Assembly (NCBI RefSeq): GCF_019024285.1
Contig: NZ_WMKZ01000014.1
Span: 42,122-106,121 of the forward strand
From: Alkalihalobacterium elongatum
Lineage (GTDB): Bacteria; Bacillota; Bacilli; Bacillales; Bacillaceae_F
Direction: 5' to 3'
DNA: 64,000 bases
The notes under the pieces: generated by a model
What the model was told of the DNA's origin: nothing
Databases searched by the model: none
Seen by the model: only the letters and a program-made list of their open reading frames with translations
In this document: positions 8,609-17,154 of the stretch, in pieces
Layout of the letters: each line of letters begins with the position of its first letter
How positions within the stretch are numbered: the first letter of the stretch is position 1
Program-made: the position numbers and the translations under genes

Positions 8609-10740
8609 TATATTTCACTGCTTTCTTTTAAAAAAGCTAAGACCTCCGCTTCTCCCATCGGTTCACTAATATAATAGCCCTGTACCGCATCACATTGCTT
8701 CGACTTAAGGAAATTTAGTTGTTTCTCATTTTCAACACCTTCTGCAACAACGCATAATCCTAAGCTGTGTGCAAGAGTTATAATCGCAGATGCAATCTCT
8801 TGATTGGCTTCATTTTTATCGGAGTCAAAGATAAACGATCGATCTATTTTTAATGTATCAATCGGAAACTGATTTAAATAGCTTAATGAAGAAAAACCTG
8901 TTCCAAAATCATCTATTGAAATTGTAACACCTAAATCCTTTAATTGCTCGAGTATCACTGTTGCCTGTTTCGGTGCTTTCATGACGGTAGTTTCAGTTAG
9001 TTCTAGTTCTAGTGCTTCTGGACAAAGCTCTGAGTCCTTTATTGCCCTAGCAATTACACTCTTAATACTTTGCTTTTGAAACTGTTGTGCTGATAAGTTA
9101 ACACTCACTGTCAGAGGATACCCTGCTTCATGCCATATTTTACATTGCTTGCACGCTTCACGAATGACCCATTCTCCTATAGGAACGATTAAACCTGTTT
9201 CCTCTGCCAGTTCAATAAAGGAACTAGGAGATACGAGGTTTCCATCCCCCCGTTGCCAGCGAATTAACGCTTCCATCCCATAAATATTACCTGTCTTTAA
9301 GTCAATCTTTGGTTGGTAGTACAAAGTAAATTCATTATGTTCTAATGCCTGTCTTAGTGAAATTTCTAATTCCATTCGTTTCTTGGCACTTTCTTTCATC
9401 ACGTTATCAAACACGCAAAACCCATCTCTACCGGCTTCCTTTGAGCGATACATCGCAATATCAGCATTTTGAATCAATGTGTGAATTTCTTCACCGTGAT
9501 CTGGTGAGATACTAATACCAATACTTGTTGATACTTTAAAGCTCTGTCCTTCAATATCAAATGGCTGTTCCATCGCATCTATAATTTTTTCACAAACCAA
9601 TCTAATTTTACTTTCTTCCTTTATGTTAGGAAGAGCAATAATAAATTCGTCTCCCCCTAGTCTAGCTAATATATCTGTTTTACTTAACGATCGCTGTAAT
9701 CTTTCGGCAACATACTGTAATAACAAGTCTCCTGCCTGATGTCCTAGACTGTCATTAATTACTTTAAAGTGATCTAAATCTAAAAGTAAGATCGCTAGCT
9801 TGTTATCTTTTGAACGTTTTCTCGTTAAATACCGTTTAATATAAGAATAGATATACCAACGATTGGGGAGCCCAGTCAGTGAATCGTGATAGGCCATATG
9901 CTTAATTTGCTCTTCCACTTTCTTACGATCACTAATATCTCGACTTAACCCTAAATATAATACTCGGTCTCCAACACGTATTAAACCTACATTTGTTTCA
10001 GCTGGAAATGAAGATCCACCTTTACGAAGAATACCATGCTCATAACTATATGTCTTACTTCGATTTACTATATTGTAGACATCTGCTAGCCTTTCAGCTG
10101 GTAAATCTACAATGTCTTCAATAGACAATGTTAGTAAATCCTCTCTGCAATAGCCTAGCTTCTCACAGGCAGCTGTATTTACGTCTATTATTCTTCCAGT
10201 ACTATCACTTAGAAAAAAACTATCGGCTGCTTGGTCCACTAACTTCTGGAAAAGCTCTTCACTTTCTTTTAATTTCTTTTCAGCCTTCACACGGTCGGTA
10301 ATATCAAGTGCAAAACCAAGAAGAAATTCCTTCTTCGATACATCGTCTAATGAAATAATCGTTTTTCCTGTATAAACATAGCTTTCTTGACCTTGAAAAT
10401 CAGCAAGTATTTCTTTGGTCAAAAGCTGTTTCGTCTCCCATACGTGTAAATCATCTTGTCGAACTTTTTCAGCAACAGGTTTCGTGAAAAAATCAAATAC
10501 AGTTTTACCAACCAACTCTTTACTCGTTAGTCCATTACAATCACAAGCTTGTTTATTAGCAAAGACTGTTCTTCCAGCCGCATCCTCTAAAAAAATATTA
10601 ATGGGAAGTGCATCAAGGATTTTTGCATTTAATTTTTCTTCCATTCGTAACTGAAGTAAAAGTTCAGCCTCTCTTTTTTCTAATTCTTCTATACGCTTGC
10701 AGAGTTCAAGTTCTCCTATTGATTGTACCTCTGATTTCAT
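8608..10740 (-). CDS. PAS-PAS-GGDEF-EAL c-di-GMP turnover protein
   Basis: A 710-residue cytoplasmic signalling protein; no membrane segment is seen. Two PAS sensor domains (about 40-155 and 160-280) are followed by a diguanylate cyclase domain with an intact active site LGGDEFIIAL, and a phosphodiesterase domain with intact YGMEALIRW, DDFGTGFSSLSYL, KIDRSFI and VVAEGVE motifs. Both catalytic sites look complete, so the protein could make or break c-di-GMP; which wins cannot be read from sequence. The start at 10740 (ATG) was preferred to the in-frame GTG at 10755 because GGGAGTG stands about 8 bases before the ATG. A c-di-GMP-I-like riboswitch occurs 34 kb away in this window, so c-di-GMP signalling is likely used by this organism. 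Confidence 0.93.
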   Translation of the reverse strand: MKSEVQSIGELELCKRIEELEKREAELLLQLRMEEKLNAKILDALPINIFLEDAAGRTVFANKQACDCNGLTSKELVGKTVFDFFTKPVAEKVRQDDLHVWETKQLLTKEILADFQGQESYVYTGKTIISLDDVSKKEFLLGFALDITDRVKAEKKLKESEELFQKLVDQAADSFFLSDSTGRIIDVNTAACEKLGYCREDLLTLSIEDIVDLPAERLADVYNIVNRSKTYSYEHGILRKGGSSFPAETNVGLIRVGDRVLYLGLSRDISDRKKVEEQIKHMAYHDSLTGLPNRWYIYSYIKRYLTRKRSKDNKLAILLLDLDHFKVINDSLGHQAGDLLLQYVAERLQRSLSKTDILARLGGDEFIIALPNIKEESKIRLVCEKIIDAMEQPFDIEGQSFKVSTSIGISISPDHGEEIHTLIQNADIAMYRSKEAGRDGFCVFDNVMKESAKKRMELEISLRQALEHNEFTLYYQPKIDLKTGNIYGMEALIRWQRGDGNLVSPSSFIELAEETGLIVPIGEWVIREACKQCKIWHEAGYPLTVSVNLSAQQFQKQSIKSVIARAIKDSELCPEALELELTETTVMKAPKQATVILEQLKDLGVTISIDDFGTGFSSLSYLNQFPIDTLKIDRSFIFDSDKNEANQEIASAIITLAHSLGLCVVAEGVENEKQLNFLKSKQCDAVQGYYISEPMGEAEVLAFLKESSEI

Positions 10741-11193
10741 TCTTGTCACTCCCACTGCTGATTGTCTTATAAAAAGTCCAACTACCTATATTTTAGTTAA
10801 AAAATCTCAAATTTCATAGAGCTTATGTTAACCCGTATGATGATCATCTAACTAAGTGTCAAAACGGCCTATTATTTACCATTTTACTATAAAAATTTTA
10901 CAGAAATTCAATACTCGAAAACTCTTTCACTCTTCAACTTAAGGACAAAAGTTACAGTTTAAAGGTTTTGTTTACAACACCTTCCTTAATGACATCTCCT
11001 GAAAGTTCACACCTAGTATAAAAGACCTGGTTTATTCATTTGATGTAGTTCAATGTTAATACTTTAGAGGTATTTTCCAACATTAACAATATAACAATAG
11101 TTTTTAAATAATACTTTAAAACTCATTTGCTAGATTTTTCATAGAACAACTTCTATGTTTCGCATCCTATTAAAAATTAGGGAGGCATAAATA
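10741..11193. other. Intergenic region upstream of the first phoX gene
   Basis: About 450 bp without a gene. It contains an imperfect inverted repeat, AATGTTAATAC (about 11052-11062) against AACATTAACA (about 11079-11088), separated by about 16 bases, which could be an operator. Unlike the two other phoX upstream regions I could not find a run of TTAACA-like hexamers at 11-bp spacing here. The ribosome site AGGGAGGC is at about 11179-11186. Confidence 0.4.
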
Positions 11194-12657
11194 ATGGTAA
11201 ACAATGGTATGAACAGGAGAGACTTTTTAAAAGTTGGAGGAATGAGTACGCTAGCATTAACATTAGGAACTACTGGTGTAATGTCTTTGGCAGATCAATC
11301 AAAGGCGTTAGCATCAACAGCAGACCCGACAAAAGGTAGAGGCTGGGGTGGTTATGGACCTCTAGTAAAAGATCCAAATGGATTTCTTGACTTACCAGAA
11401 GGATTTAACTATAAAATCATTTCTACGACTGGAAAACCAATGGTAAATCCAAGTGGAGATTTAGTTCCTGGTTTACCTGATGGAATGGCTGCTTATCAAG
11501 GTCAAAAAAAGAATACGACAATCCTTGTTCGTAACCATGAGTGTAGTACAAACCATCAATTCCCTGTAAATGGTAAAAATCCTTGGAGTAAAGGCGCAGC
11601 TGGTGGTACGACTGCACTCGTTGTTGGTCCAAATCGTGAAGTAATTGACGAGTACGTAACAAACTCTGGAAACATCCGTAACTGTGCAGGCGGTGCATCA
11701 ACTTGGGGTACATGGTTAACATGTGAAGAAACACGTAACCTTGGGCATGGATTTGTATTTGAAGTAAACCCTCTTGATCCTGAAAATGAAATGTCTAAAA
11801 CACCAATTCGTGATATGGGTTATTTCTCTCACGAAGCTTGTAATGTCGACCCAGCTACTGGAATTTGGTATTTAACAGAAGATAACTCTCCTTCATTCTT
11901 ATATCGCTTTACTCCTCATAACCGCAGTCAAAAATTGGGGTCTCTTCAGGAAGGTGGCGTCCTTGAAGCTGCTGCCCTTGATGAGCTCCCAAATAACGAG
12001 GCAAGTAACTTTACTCCAGGACAAAAAGTCGGTGTCGTTTGGAAAAAAGTAAACCCTGAACGTGCAAAAGAAGATGCTAGAGATCTTGGGTGCATTCAAT
12101 TTACGCGTCTAGAAGGGTCTTGGTTTAGTGGAGGAGCCTTCTGGTTTGATGATACAAACGCTCGTACAGGTAATGGGCCAAATCGTTTCGGTCGTGTATA
12201 CCGTTATTTCCCTGCAACTAATACACTAGAGTTATTCTTTGAGTCTCAAGATAGTAATGACCTACGTGCACCAGATAATGTAACAATTACACCTTGGGGT
12301 GATCTTTGGATTGCTGAAGACGGTAACCCAGCAGGTGATCGCATTATCGGCTTAACTCCAGAAGGTAATGTGTATGAGTTTGCTAAAAACGTATTCAACT
12401 CATCTGAATTTGCTGGTGTTTGTTTCGCTCCTGATGGCAAAACGATGTTTGTGAACATTCAAAGTCCTGGTTTTACAATTGCTGTTTGGGGACCATTTTC
12501 TCGTCGTAACTCTGCTCGCCAATTTGCGATGAGCCATGCTGCTCCTCCTGCTGATTTCGCACCGCAAATTTCAGACAAAGTGAAAGCCTATGCGGAAAGA
12601 GAAGGAATGTCTCCATTAGCTGCAGCTGTTTTAGACCGCCATGGAGTAACTTTATAA
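11194..12657 (+). CDS. phoX: PhoX-family (DUF839) Tat-exported phosphatase, copy 1
   Basis: A 487-residue exported enzyme of the PhoX/DUF839 family, metal-dependent alkaline phosphatases that release phosphate outside the cell. The N-terminus is a twin-arginine signal: NRRDFLKVGG followed by a hydrophobic stretch and a probable cleavage site after KALA (about residue 40). The family signature NCAGGASTWGTWLTCEE lies at about 163-179; the Cys/Glu residues there correspond to the metal-site region of studied PhoX proteins. The C-terminal part has FAGVCFAPDGKTMFVNIQ, typical of beta-propeller DUF839 proteins. It is followed 44 bp later by its own tatA. It is strongly similar along its whole length to the next phoX (13358-14800), so the phoX-tatA unit was probably duplicated in tandem. 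Confidence 0.88.
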   Translation: MVNNGMNRRDFLKVGGMSTLALTLGTTGVMSLADQSKALASTADPTKGRGWGGYGPLVKDPNGFLDLPEGFNYKIISTTGKPMVNPSGDLVPGLPDGMAAYQGQKKNTTILVRNHECSTNHQFPVNGKNPWSKGAAGGTTALVVGPNREVIDEYVTNSGNIRNCAGGASTWGTWLTCEETRNLGHGFVFEVNPLDPENEMSKTPIRDMGYFSHEACNVDPATGIWYLTEDNSPSFLYRFTPHNRSQKLGSLQEGGVLEAAALDELPNNEASNFTPGQKVGVVWKKVNPERAKEDARDLGCIQFTRLEGSWFSGGAFWFDDTNARTGNGPNRFGRVYRYFPATNTLELFFESQDSNDLRAPDNVTITPWGDLWIAEDGNPAGDRIIGLTPEGNVYEFAKNVFNSSEFAGVCFAPDGKTMFVNIQSPGFTIAVWGPFSRRNSARQFAMSHAAPPADFAPQISDKVKAYAEREGMSPLAAAVLDRHGVTL

Positions 12658-12701
12658 TTTAGTCTTTAAGTATCAGTTACCCTTTTTAAGGAGGTTCATC
12701 T

Positions 12702-12935
12702 ATGTTATCGAACATTGGTATTCCAGGACTTATACTTGTCCTTGTCATTGCATTAATTATTTTTGGTCCTTCTAAACTACCTGAAATTGGGAAAGCATTT
12801 GGGAGTACTTTAAAAGAGTTTAAAAAAGCAACGAATGAGTTAGTCAATAGCGATAGTAATGAAAAAAGTAACACAGAAGAAAAAACAACCCTTCAAGCGG
12901 TTGAACAGACGACTAGTAGTAAAACAGGAAGTTAA
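12702..12935 (+). CDS. tatA: Twin-arginine translocase subunit TatA, copy 1
   Basis: A 77-residue membrane protein: one N-terminal membrane helix ([16 protein letters not shown]), the hinge [14 protein letters not shown], an amphipathic helix ([14 protein letters not shown]) and a short charged tail. TatA oligomers form the channel through which folded twin-arginine substrates pass. In Bacillus a single TatA-type protein usually does the work of TatA and TatB. The ribosome site AAGGAGG is about 7 bases before the ATG. It follows phoX copy 1 within 45 bp, so substrate and translocase subunit are made together. Its first 45 or so residues are almost the same as those of the copy at 14851. Confidence 0.95.
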   Translation: MLSNIGIPGLILVLVIALIIFGPSKLPEIGKAFGSTLKEFKKATNELVNSDSNEKSNTEEKTTLQAVEQTTSSKTGS

Positions 12936-12944
12936 TTAAGTGAT

Positions 12945-12994
12945 AGAAAGATGTGAGTTGGAGCACCTATACCTGCTTGCATCTTTCTACTTTT
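12945..12994 (+). terminator. Probable terminator after tatA copy 1
   Basis: AGAAAGATG (12945-12953) pairs with CATCTTTCT (12980-12988) around a 26-base loop, followed by ACTTTT. The long loop and short T-run make it moderate. Confidence 0.5.
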
Positions 12995-13240
12995 AAAAGA
13001 AGCCTAAGGATCTATAAAGAATAATTACATATTCGATTTATAAATTTACAAATCTATTAACTAAAATTAACAAAAAATTAGAAAAGTGGTTTTTCATTCC
13101 CTCTCGTAATACAAAAGATCTATATATTAACTCCGTCTAAATTAGGGCCTACTTTATTTTATAACTATTCATCCTTCCTATTCAGAAAAAAATGACTTCA
13201 TTTTTAGTAGTTACCTTTCCAAAAGTAGTTCTATGGTACC

Positions 13241-13305
13241 TAACCCTTAAATTTACATTTTTAACACAGTCTATACACAATCCATTAACACTTCTCCGGT
13301 AAATT
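13241..13305 (+). promoter_or_regulatory. Pho box array and -10 region for phoX copy 2
   Basis: Four TT(A/T)ACA-like hexamers occur exactly 11 bp apart: TTTACA at 13252, AACACA at 13263, TACACA at 13274 and TTAACA at 13285; a weaker TAACCC sits one more step upstream at 13241. This spacing is that of PhoP-binding sites in Bacillus. A -10-like TAAATT (13300-13305) follows the last repeat by 9 bases, as in PhoP-activated promoters that lack a normal -35. The phoX start is 53 bases further on. It implies induction by phosphate starvation. Confidence 0.78.
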
Positions 13306-13357
13306 TTTGTTAGAGTCACTTTACCGTACAAGGTTCTAAAACAAGGGAGGTACATAA

Positions 13358-14800
13358 ATGGAGAATAATAACAATATGAATAGACGTGATTTTTTACGAG
13401 TAAGTGGGTTAAGTACAATTGCCTTAACTTTAGGTACGACAGGATTATTTTCTCTAAGTGGACAAGCTAAAACTCTACCCCAGGGACGTGCCAATAACCC
13501 TACGAGTGTATTTGGTGGATACGGTCCATTAGTAAAAGATCCAAACGGGATTCTCGATCTTCCACAAGGATTTCAATATAAAATCGTCTCACGAACAGGA
13601 GATAAACTCTCCAATGGGGCTCCTATTCCTGGCGCTATGGATGGAATGGCAGCATTTCAGGGAAAGCACAATACAACCGTTCTAGTTCGAAACCATGAGC
13701 AAGCCTTAGATGCTAAGTATCCTGTATACGGTAGTAACCCGTTTAATAGTATGGTAGCTGGTGGGACAACCGCTCTAATCGTAGGTCCCAACCGAGAAGT
13801 AATCAAAGAATATGTAACGAATTCTGGAACTGCAGTTAACTGTGCAGGTGGTGCTTCTACTTGGGGAACTTGGTTAACCTGTGAGGAAGTTGAATACAAC
13901 GATGGTGTGATGGAACATGGCTTTGTGTTTGAAGTAGATCCAGCTGACCCAGAAAACCAAATGTCAAAAACACCGATTAGAGATATGGGCTTCTTTTCAC
14001 ATGAGGCTTGCAGTGTCGACCCTGCTACAGGCATTTGGTACTTAACTGAAGACGCTCGTCCCATTAGCTTTTTGTATCGATTCACTCCAAATGATCGAAG
14101 CCAGAAATTAGGGTCACTTCAAAAAGGTGGAAAACTCGAAGCGGCAGCTATTGATGTACTTCCTCATTCAGCTGCAAGTAATTTTATCAACGGTCAAAAG
14201 TTTGGCATTGTTTGGAAGGAAGTTAATTCAGAAGATGCTCATCAATCTGCCTTAAAACAAGGCTGTATTCAATTTAGACGTCTCGAAGGTGCATGCTTCT
14301 CAGCAGGTGTTTTCTGGTTTGACGATACAACTGCACGTCGTGTTTATCGTTACTTTCCATCGACAAATACGTTAGAGCTTTTTTATGAATCGTCTGACGA
14401 TAACGATTTGAAGTCTCCAGATAATATAACAATCACTCCATGGGGAGACCTTTGGATTGCTGAAGATGGAAGCGGTCACGACCGTGTGATTGGCTTAACA
14501 CCTGAAGGAAATGTGTATCCTTTTGCTTATAATCGATGGAACGACTCTGAATTTGCAGGTCCATGCTTTTCGCCTGATGGAAAAACATTTTTCGTTAACA
14601 TTCAAGAACCAGGTATTACATTAGCTATTTGGGGGCCATTCGCTCGTAGAAACGCAGCTAGACAGGTTGTGATGGGTCATGCTGCCCCTCCTGCTCATTT
14701 TGCTCCAAAGATCTCAAATAAATTAGCAGAGTTTGCTGAACAAAATGGAATGTCTCCATTAGCAGCTGCAGTATTAGATAGACATGGTGTAAATATCTAA
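13358..14800 (+). CDS. phoX: PhoX-family (DUF839) Tat-exported phosphatase, copy 2
   Basis: A 480-residue paralogue of the protein at 11194. The twin-arginine signal is NRRDFLRVSG plus a hydrophobic stretch. The signature NCAGGASTWGTWLTCEE is identical to that of copy 1, and the end (SPLAAAVLDRHGV) is also the same. Small insertions and deletions separate the two, for example an extra loop after the CEE motif here and a short gap near FDDTTARR where copy 1 has about 10 more residues. A clear Pho-box array lies upstream, and tatA copy 2, tatC and a small zinc-ribbon gene follow, so this copy leads the complete export operon. The ribosome site AAGGGAGG precedes the ATG. PhoX is likely, but substrate range may differ between copies. 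Confidence 0.88.
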   Translation: MENNNNMNRRDFLRVSGLSTIALTLGTTGLFSLSGQAKTLPQGRANNPTSVFGGYGPLVKDPNGILDLPQGFQYKIVSRTGDKLSNGAPIPGAMDGMAAFQGKHNTTVLVRNHEQALDAKYPVYGSNPFNSMVAGGTTALIVGPNREVIKEYVTNSGTAVNCAGGASTWGTWLTCEEVEYNDGVMEHGFVFEVDPADPENQMSKTPIRDMGFFSHEACSVDPATGIWYLTEDARPISFLYRFTPNDRSQKLGSLQKGGKLEAAAIDVLPHSAASNFINGQKFGIVWKEVNSEDAHQSALKQGCIQFRRLEGACFSAGVFWFDDTTARRVYRYFPSTNTLELFYESSDDNDLKSPDNITITPWGDLWIAEDGSGHDRVIGLTPEGNVYPFAYNRWNDSEFAGPCFSPDGKTFFVNIQEPGITLAIWGPFARRNAARQVVMGHAAPPAHFAPKISNKLAEFAEQNGMSPLAAAVLDRHGVNI

Positions 14801-14850
14801 ATCAATCATTACATCTTAAATATTTTTAAATAAATGGAGGTTGTTTTTAT

Positions 14851-15090
14851 ATGTTAGCCAATATTGGGATACCAGGTTTAATTCTAGTTTTAGTCATTGC
14901 CCTTATTATTTTTGGACCTTCTAAACTGCCTGAAATCGGAAAAGCGTTTGGAAGTACACTAAAAGAATTTAAGAAGGCTACGAATGAACTAATCAATGAT
15001 GATAGTACTGTGAAAACCGAAGAAAAAAATAGATTACAAGTAGTCGATGAAGCATCGAGTAACAAAGGAAGCAAATCAATGGAAGTATAA
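14851..15090 (+). CDS. tatA: Twin-arginine translocase subunit TatA, copy 2
   Basis: A 79-residue TatA: single membrane helix, [14 protein letters not shown] hinge and amphipathic helix almost residue-for-residue the same as the copy at 12702, then a diverged charged tail. It has a TGGAGG ribosome site and lies 50 bp after phoX copy 2 and 52 bp before tatC, so this is the TatA most directly coupled to TatC (compare the phoD-tatAd-tatCd operon of B. subtilis, where the substrate gene also leads). Confidence 0.95.
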   Translation: MLANIGIPGLILVLVIALIIFGPSKLPEIGKAFGSTLKEFKKATNELINDDSTVKTEEKNRLQVVDEASSNKGSKSMEV

Positions 15091-15142
15091 GTAGGTGTTC
15101 GGCTTACTTATATCCTCTATTCTAATGAAAGAAGGAGTCTAA

Positions 15143-15880
15143 ATGGAGAAAGAAGATCTACACCTGATTGACCATTTAACAGAATTAAGAAAACGAATTA
15201 TTATAACGTTAGTCATTTTCCTTATGGCACTTATCGGGGCTTTTGTTTTTGTAAAAGATATTTATGAATATCTAGTAAAAGATTTAGATGGAAAACTAGC
15301 TTTATTAGGCCCTGGTGATATTTTATGGATATATATGATGTTAGCTGCTGTAGTTGCGGTTGCTGTGACGATACCAGTTGCTGCCTACCAAGTATGGAAG
15401 TTTATTAAACCAGCTTTGAAAAAGGGAGAACAACGTGCCACATTAATGTTTATCCCTGGCTTATTTTTCTTATTTATTGGTGGCATTTCATTTGGGTACT
15501 TTGTATTGTTCCCACTCGTCCTTTCATTCCTATTAAATATTGCTGGTGATCAGTTCCAAACTTTTTTTACAGCAGAACGATACTTTCAATTCATGCTTCA
15601 CTTGACATTACCATTTGGCTTTTTGTTTGAAATGCCTGCTGTAGTAATGTTTTTGACTAAACTCGGAATTGTTAACCCACAAAAGCTTGTAAAAGGAAGA
15701 AAATTTGCCTATTTCCTACTCATCGTCGTCTCTGTCTTAATAACACCACCTGATTTTATATCAGATGTCTTGGTGATTATTCCTTTATTAGTATTGTATG
15801 AGATTAGTATTACTTTAAGTAGAATTGTTTATCGAAAAAGTAAAAGTATTTCTACCGAAGCTGAAGCAGCTTCAAATTAA
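15143..15880 (+). CDS. tatC: Twin-arginine translocase subunit TatC
   Basis: A 245-residue polytopic membrane protein, the receptor that recognises twin-arginine signals. The conserved N-terminal LIDHLTELRKRI motif of TatC is present, followed by six hydrophobic segments; the PFGFLFEMPAVVMFL segment (about 157-171) contains the conserved F-E-x-P-x-x and ITPPDFISD (about 200-208) the conserved P-D. Ribosome site GAAGGAG. It is the only tatC in the window and must serve the three TatA proteins here, unless another copy lies elsewhere in the genome. Confidence 0.96.
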   Translation: MEKEDLHLIDHLTELRKRIIITLVIFLMALIGAFVFVKDIYEYLVKDLDGKLALLGPGDILWIYMMLAAVVAVAVTIPVAAYQVWKFIKPALKKGEQRATLMFIPGLFFLFIGGISFGYFVLFPLVLSFLLNIAGDQFQTFFTAERYFQFMLHLTLPFGFLFEMPAVVMFLTKLGIVNPQKLVKGRKFAYFLLIVVSVLITPPDFISDVLVIIPLLVLYEISITLSRIVYRKSKSISTEAEAASN

Positions 15881-15897
15881 AGAGGAGGAGTATTAAA

Positions 15898-16089
15898 ATG
15901 GTATCGGTTTGTCCTAGACACGTAAAAGAAGGTTTAGATGTTTTAGATGTCCCACACGTGTATAAAATAGACCAAAAGAGTGAGGAAAAGAAAAAAACAT
16001 GTAAATGCGAGTTTTGCCATCTAAAGGCCGATTATAAGCTTGATAGTTATTCCAGTTATCAAAAGAAACTACCAGAACAACAGAAATAG
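15898..16089 (+). CDS. Small CxxH/CxxC-type putative zinc-ribbon protein
   Basis: A 63-residue protein 17 bases after tatC with an AGAGGAGGAG ribosome site, so it belongs to the phoX-tatA-tatC operon. Near the N-terminus is C-P-R-H, and further on C-K-C-E-F-C, giving a CxxH...CxxC pattern that could hold one zinc ion. The same layout is found in the 53-residue protein at 54506-54667, which I recognise as the Bacillus CxxH/CxxC family; this one appears to be a diverged relative with a longer Lys-rich tail. There is no signal peptide. A role in Tat export or in phosphate stress is only suggested by position. Confidence 0.7.
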   Translation: MVSVCPRHVKEGLDVLDVPHVYKIDQKSEEKKKTCKCEFCHLKADYKLDSYSSYQKKLPEQQK

Positions 16090-16162
16090 AATAGCTACCT
16101 TATAAATTGTCTATTAACCAATCTAACTTTCACAAAAAACTACAGCACAAATTGTACACAAA

Positions 16163-16200
16163 AACGACGCTCAGAATGTAATTTTTGAGCGTTATTTTGT
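16163..16200 (+). terminator. Probable terminator of the phoX-tatA-tatC operon
   Basis: ACGCTCA (16167-16173) pairs with TGAGCGT (16186-16192), followed by TATTTTGTG. The stem is short (7 bp) and the T-run broken. Confidence 0.5.
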
Positions 16201-16349
16201 GCCATTTTAAAGCTCTGTTATCCTTGGTGTTGATTTTAGCTCATTCATTATAAAAACAATTCACACCATCGATTTCTACTTCAATCTTAATCCACTGTAC
16301 TGAAATGAATAGGATGTAACCCTCGCCCATCAATTAGAGCTTAAACCGA

Positions 16350-16760
16350 TCACTCTTCTTTTAACAAACTCCGAAACCACTTACATCCTACAATCCTCTT
16401 CACTATGAATTTGAAGCTAAACTTTTCAATAAACTCATACTTCATGTTCGTGGTCTGCGGAAGAATTGCTCCGCCTTTTTTACGATTGCCAGTTCCTCCT
16501 GTTTTTCAGCTAATTGCCGTCTTAGCTTTCAGTTGGCGCTCTTGTTCTTTCAGTTGTTGTTCTAACTGAAGGATACGATCTTCAGCTGCTAATGACACAT
16601 TTTCATACTCACGATATCACGATATTGAGCCAACCATTGATGTAGGCAACTAAGTGTAATCTCTAATTTCAGCGCAATATCTTTCATTGGTTTGTTTTGT
16701 TTTTTCTCCCATTATGAAAATTCTAACAGTATTATGCCCATATGGTTCGGTAAAAGAAAG
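16350..16760 (-). pseudogene. Decayed IS3-family transposase (orfA and start of orfB)
   Basis: Read on the minus strand, pieces of an IS3/IS150-type OrfA appear: an N-terminal helix-turn-helix remnant (PMKDIALKLEI...HQWLAQYR), then a leucine-zipper region (EDRILQLEQQLKEQERQLKA) and LRRQLAEKQEELAIVKKAEQFF ending RRPRT-stop. The frame is broken at least twice. One break is an 8-base tandem duplication of ATATCGTG (about 16607-16622); removing one copy restores QYREYENVSLAAEDR. A second is a base loss just before LRRQLAEK. OrfB begins with an ATG overlapping the OrfA stop (ATGA at about 16442-16445), the usual coupling in this family, but only MKYEFIEKFSFKFIVKR plus a few codons remain before a stop at 16350. 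No intact terminal repeats were found. Confidence 0.8.
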
Positions 16761-16854
16761 GCCATTAACATGCCCACCCTCTTACAATGCTTTAATTCAA
16801 CTGGGTGTACGGTGAGACTTTCTCCAAAACAAGAATATCTCAAACGAATAAAGG

Positions 16855-16890
16855 CAAAAAAGATGTAGACAAGTGCTCCCTGTCTACATC
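16855..16890 (-). terminator. Terminator of the minus-strand phoX-tatA pair
   Basis: AGATGTAGAC / GTCTACATCT, a perfect 10-bp stem with an 11-base loop; on the minus strand it is followed by TTTTTTGCC. It lies 22 bp after the tatA stop. Confidence 0.88.
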
Positions 16891-16911
16891 TCCTTATAGA
16901 TAAATATTGTT

Positions 16912-17133
16912 TTATACTGCTTTGTTGTCTGTTTTTTCTACAGCTGTTAAGTTAGACTTCTTTTCTTCTTTCTCTTCATCTCCGCTAGAAACGAGCTCTC
17001 TCGTTGCGCTCTTGAACTCAGTTAAAGTACGGCCAAATGCACGACCGATCTCTGGAAGCTTCGATGGTCCAAAGATGATTAGAGCTATGATAAGTACTAA
17101 AATTAAACCAGGAATTCCAATATTAGATAGCAT
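16912..17133 (-). CDS. tatA: Twin-arginine translocase subunit TatA, copy 3
   Basis: A 73-residue TatA with the membrane helix [16 protein letters not shown], hinge [14 protein letters not shown] and amphipathic helix [14 protein letters not shown], then a Glu/Lys tail. The tail and amphipathic helix differ more from the other two copies than those differ from each other, so this copy is older or has been under different selection. It has a near-perfect AGGAGGTGA ribosome site and follows phoX copy 3 by 21 bp. Confidence 0.95.
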   Translation of the reverse strand: MLSNIGIPGLILVLIIALIIFGPSKLPEIGRAFGRTLTEFKSATRELVSSGDEEKEEKKSNLTAVEKTDNKAV

Positions 17134-17154
17134 AGATGGTCACCTCCTACTTAT

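Noticed and set aside
13657..14085. Minus-strand frame of 142 codons inside phoX copy 2
   Set aside because: Antisense shadow; no ribosome site and no family.
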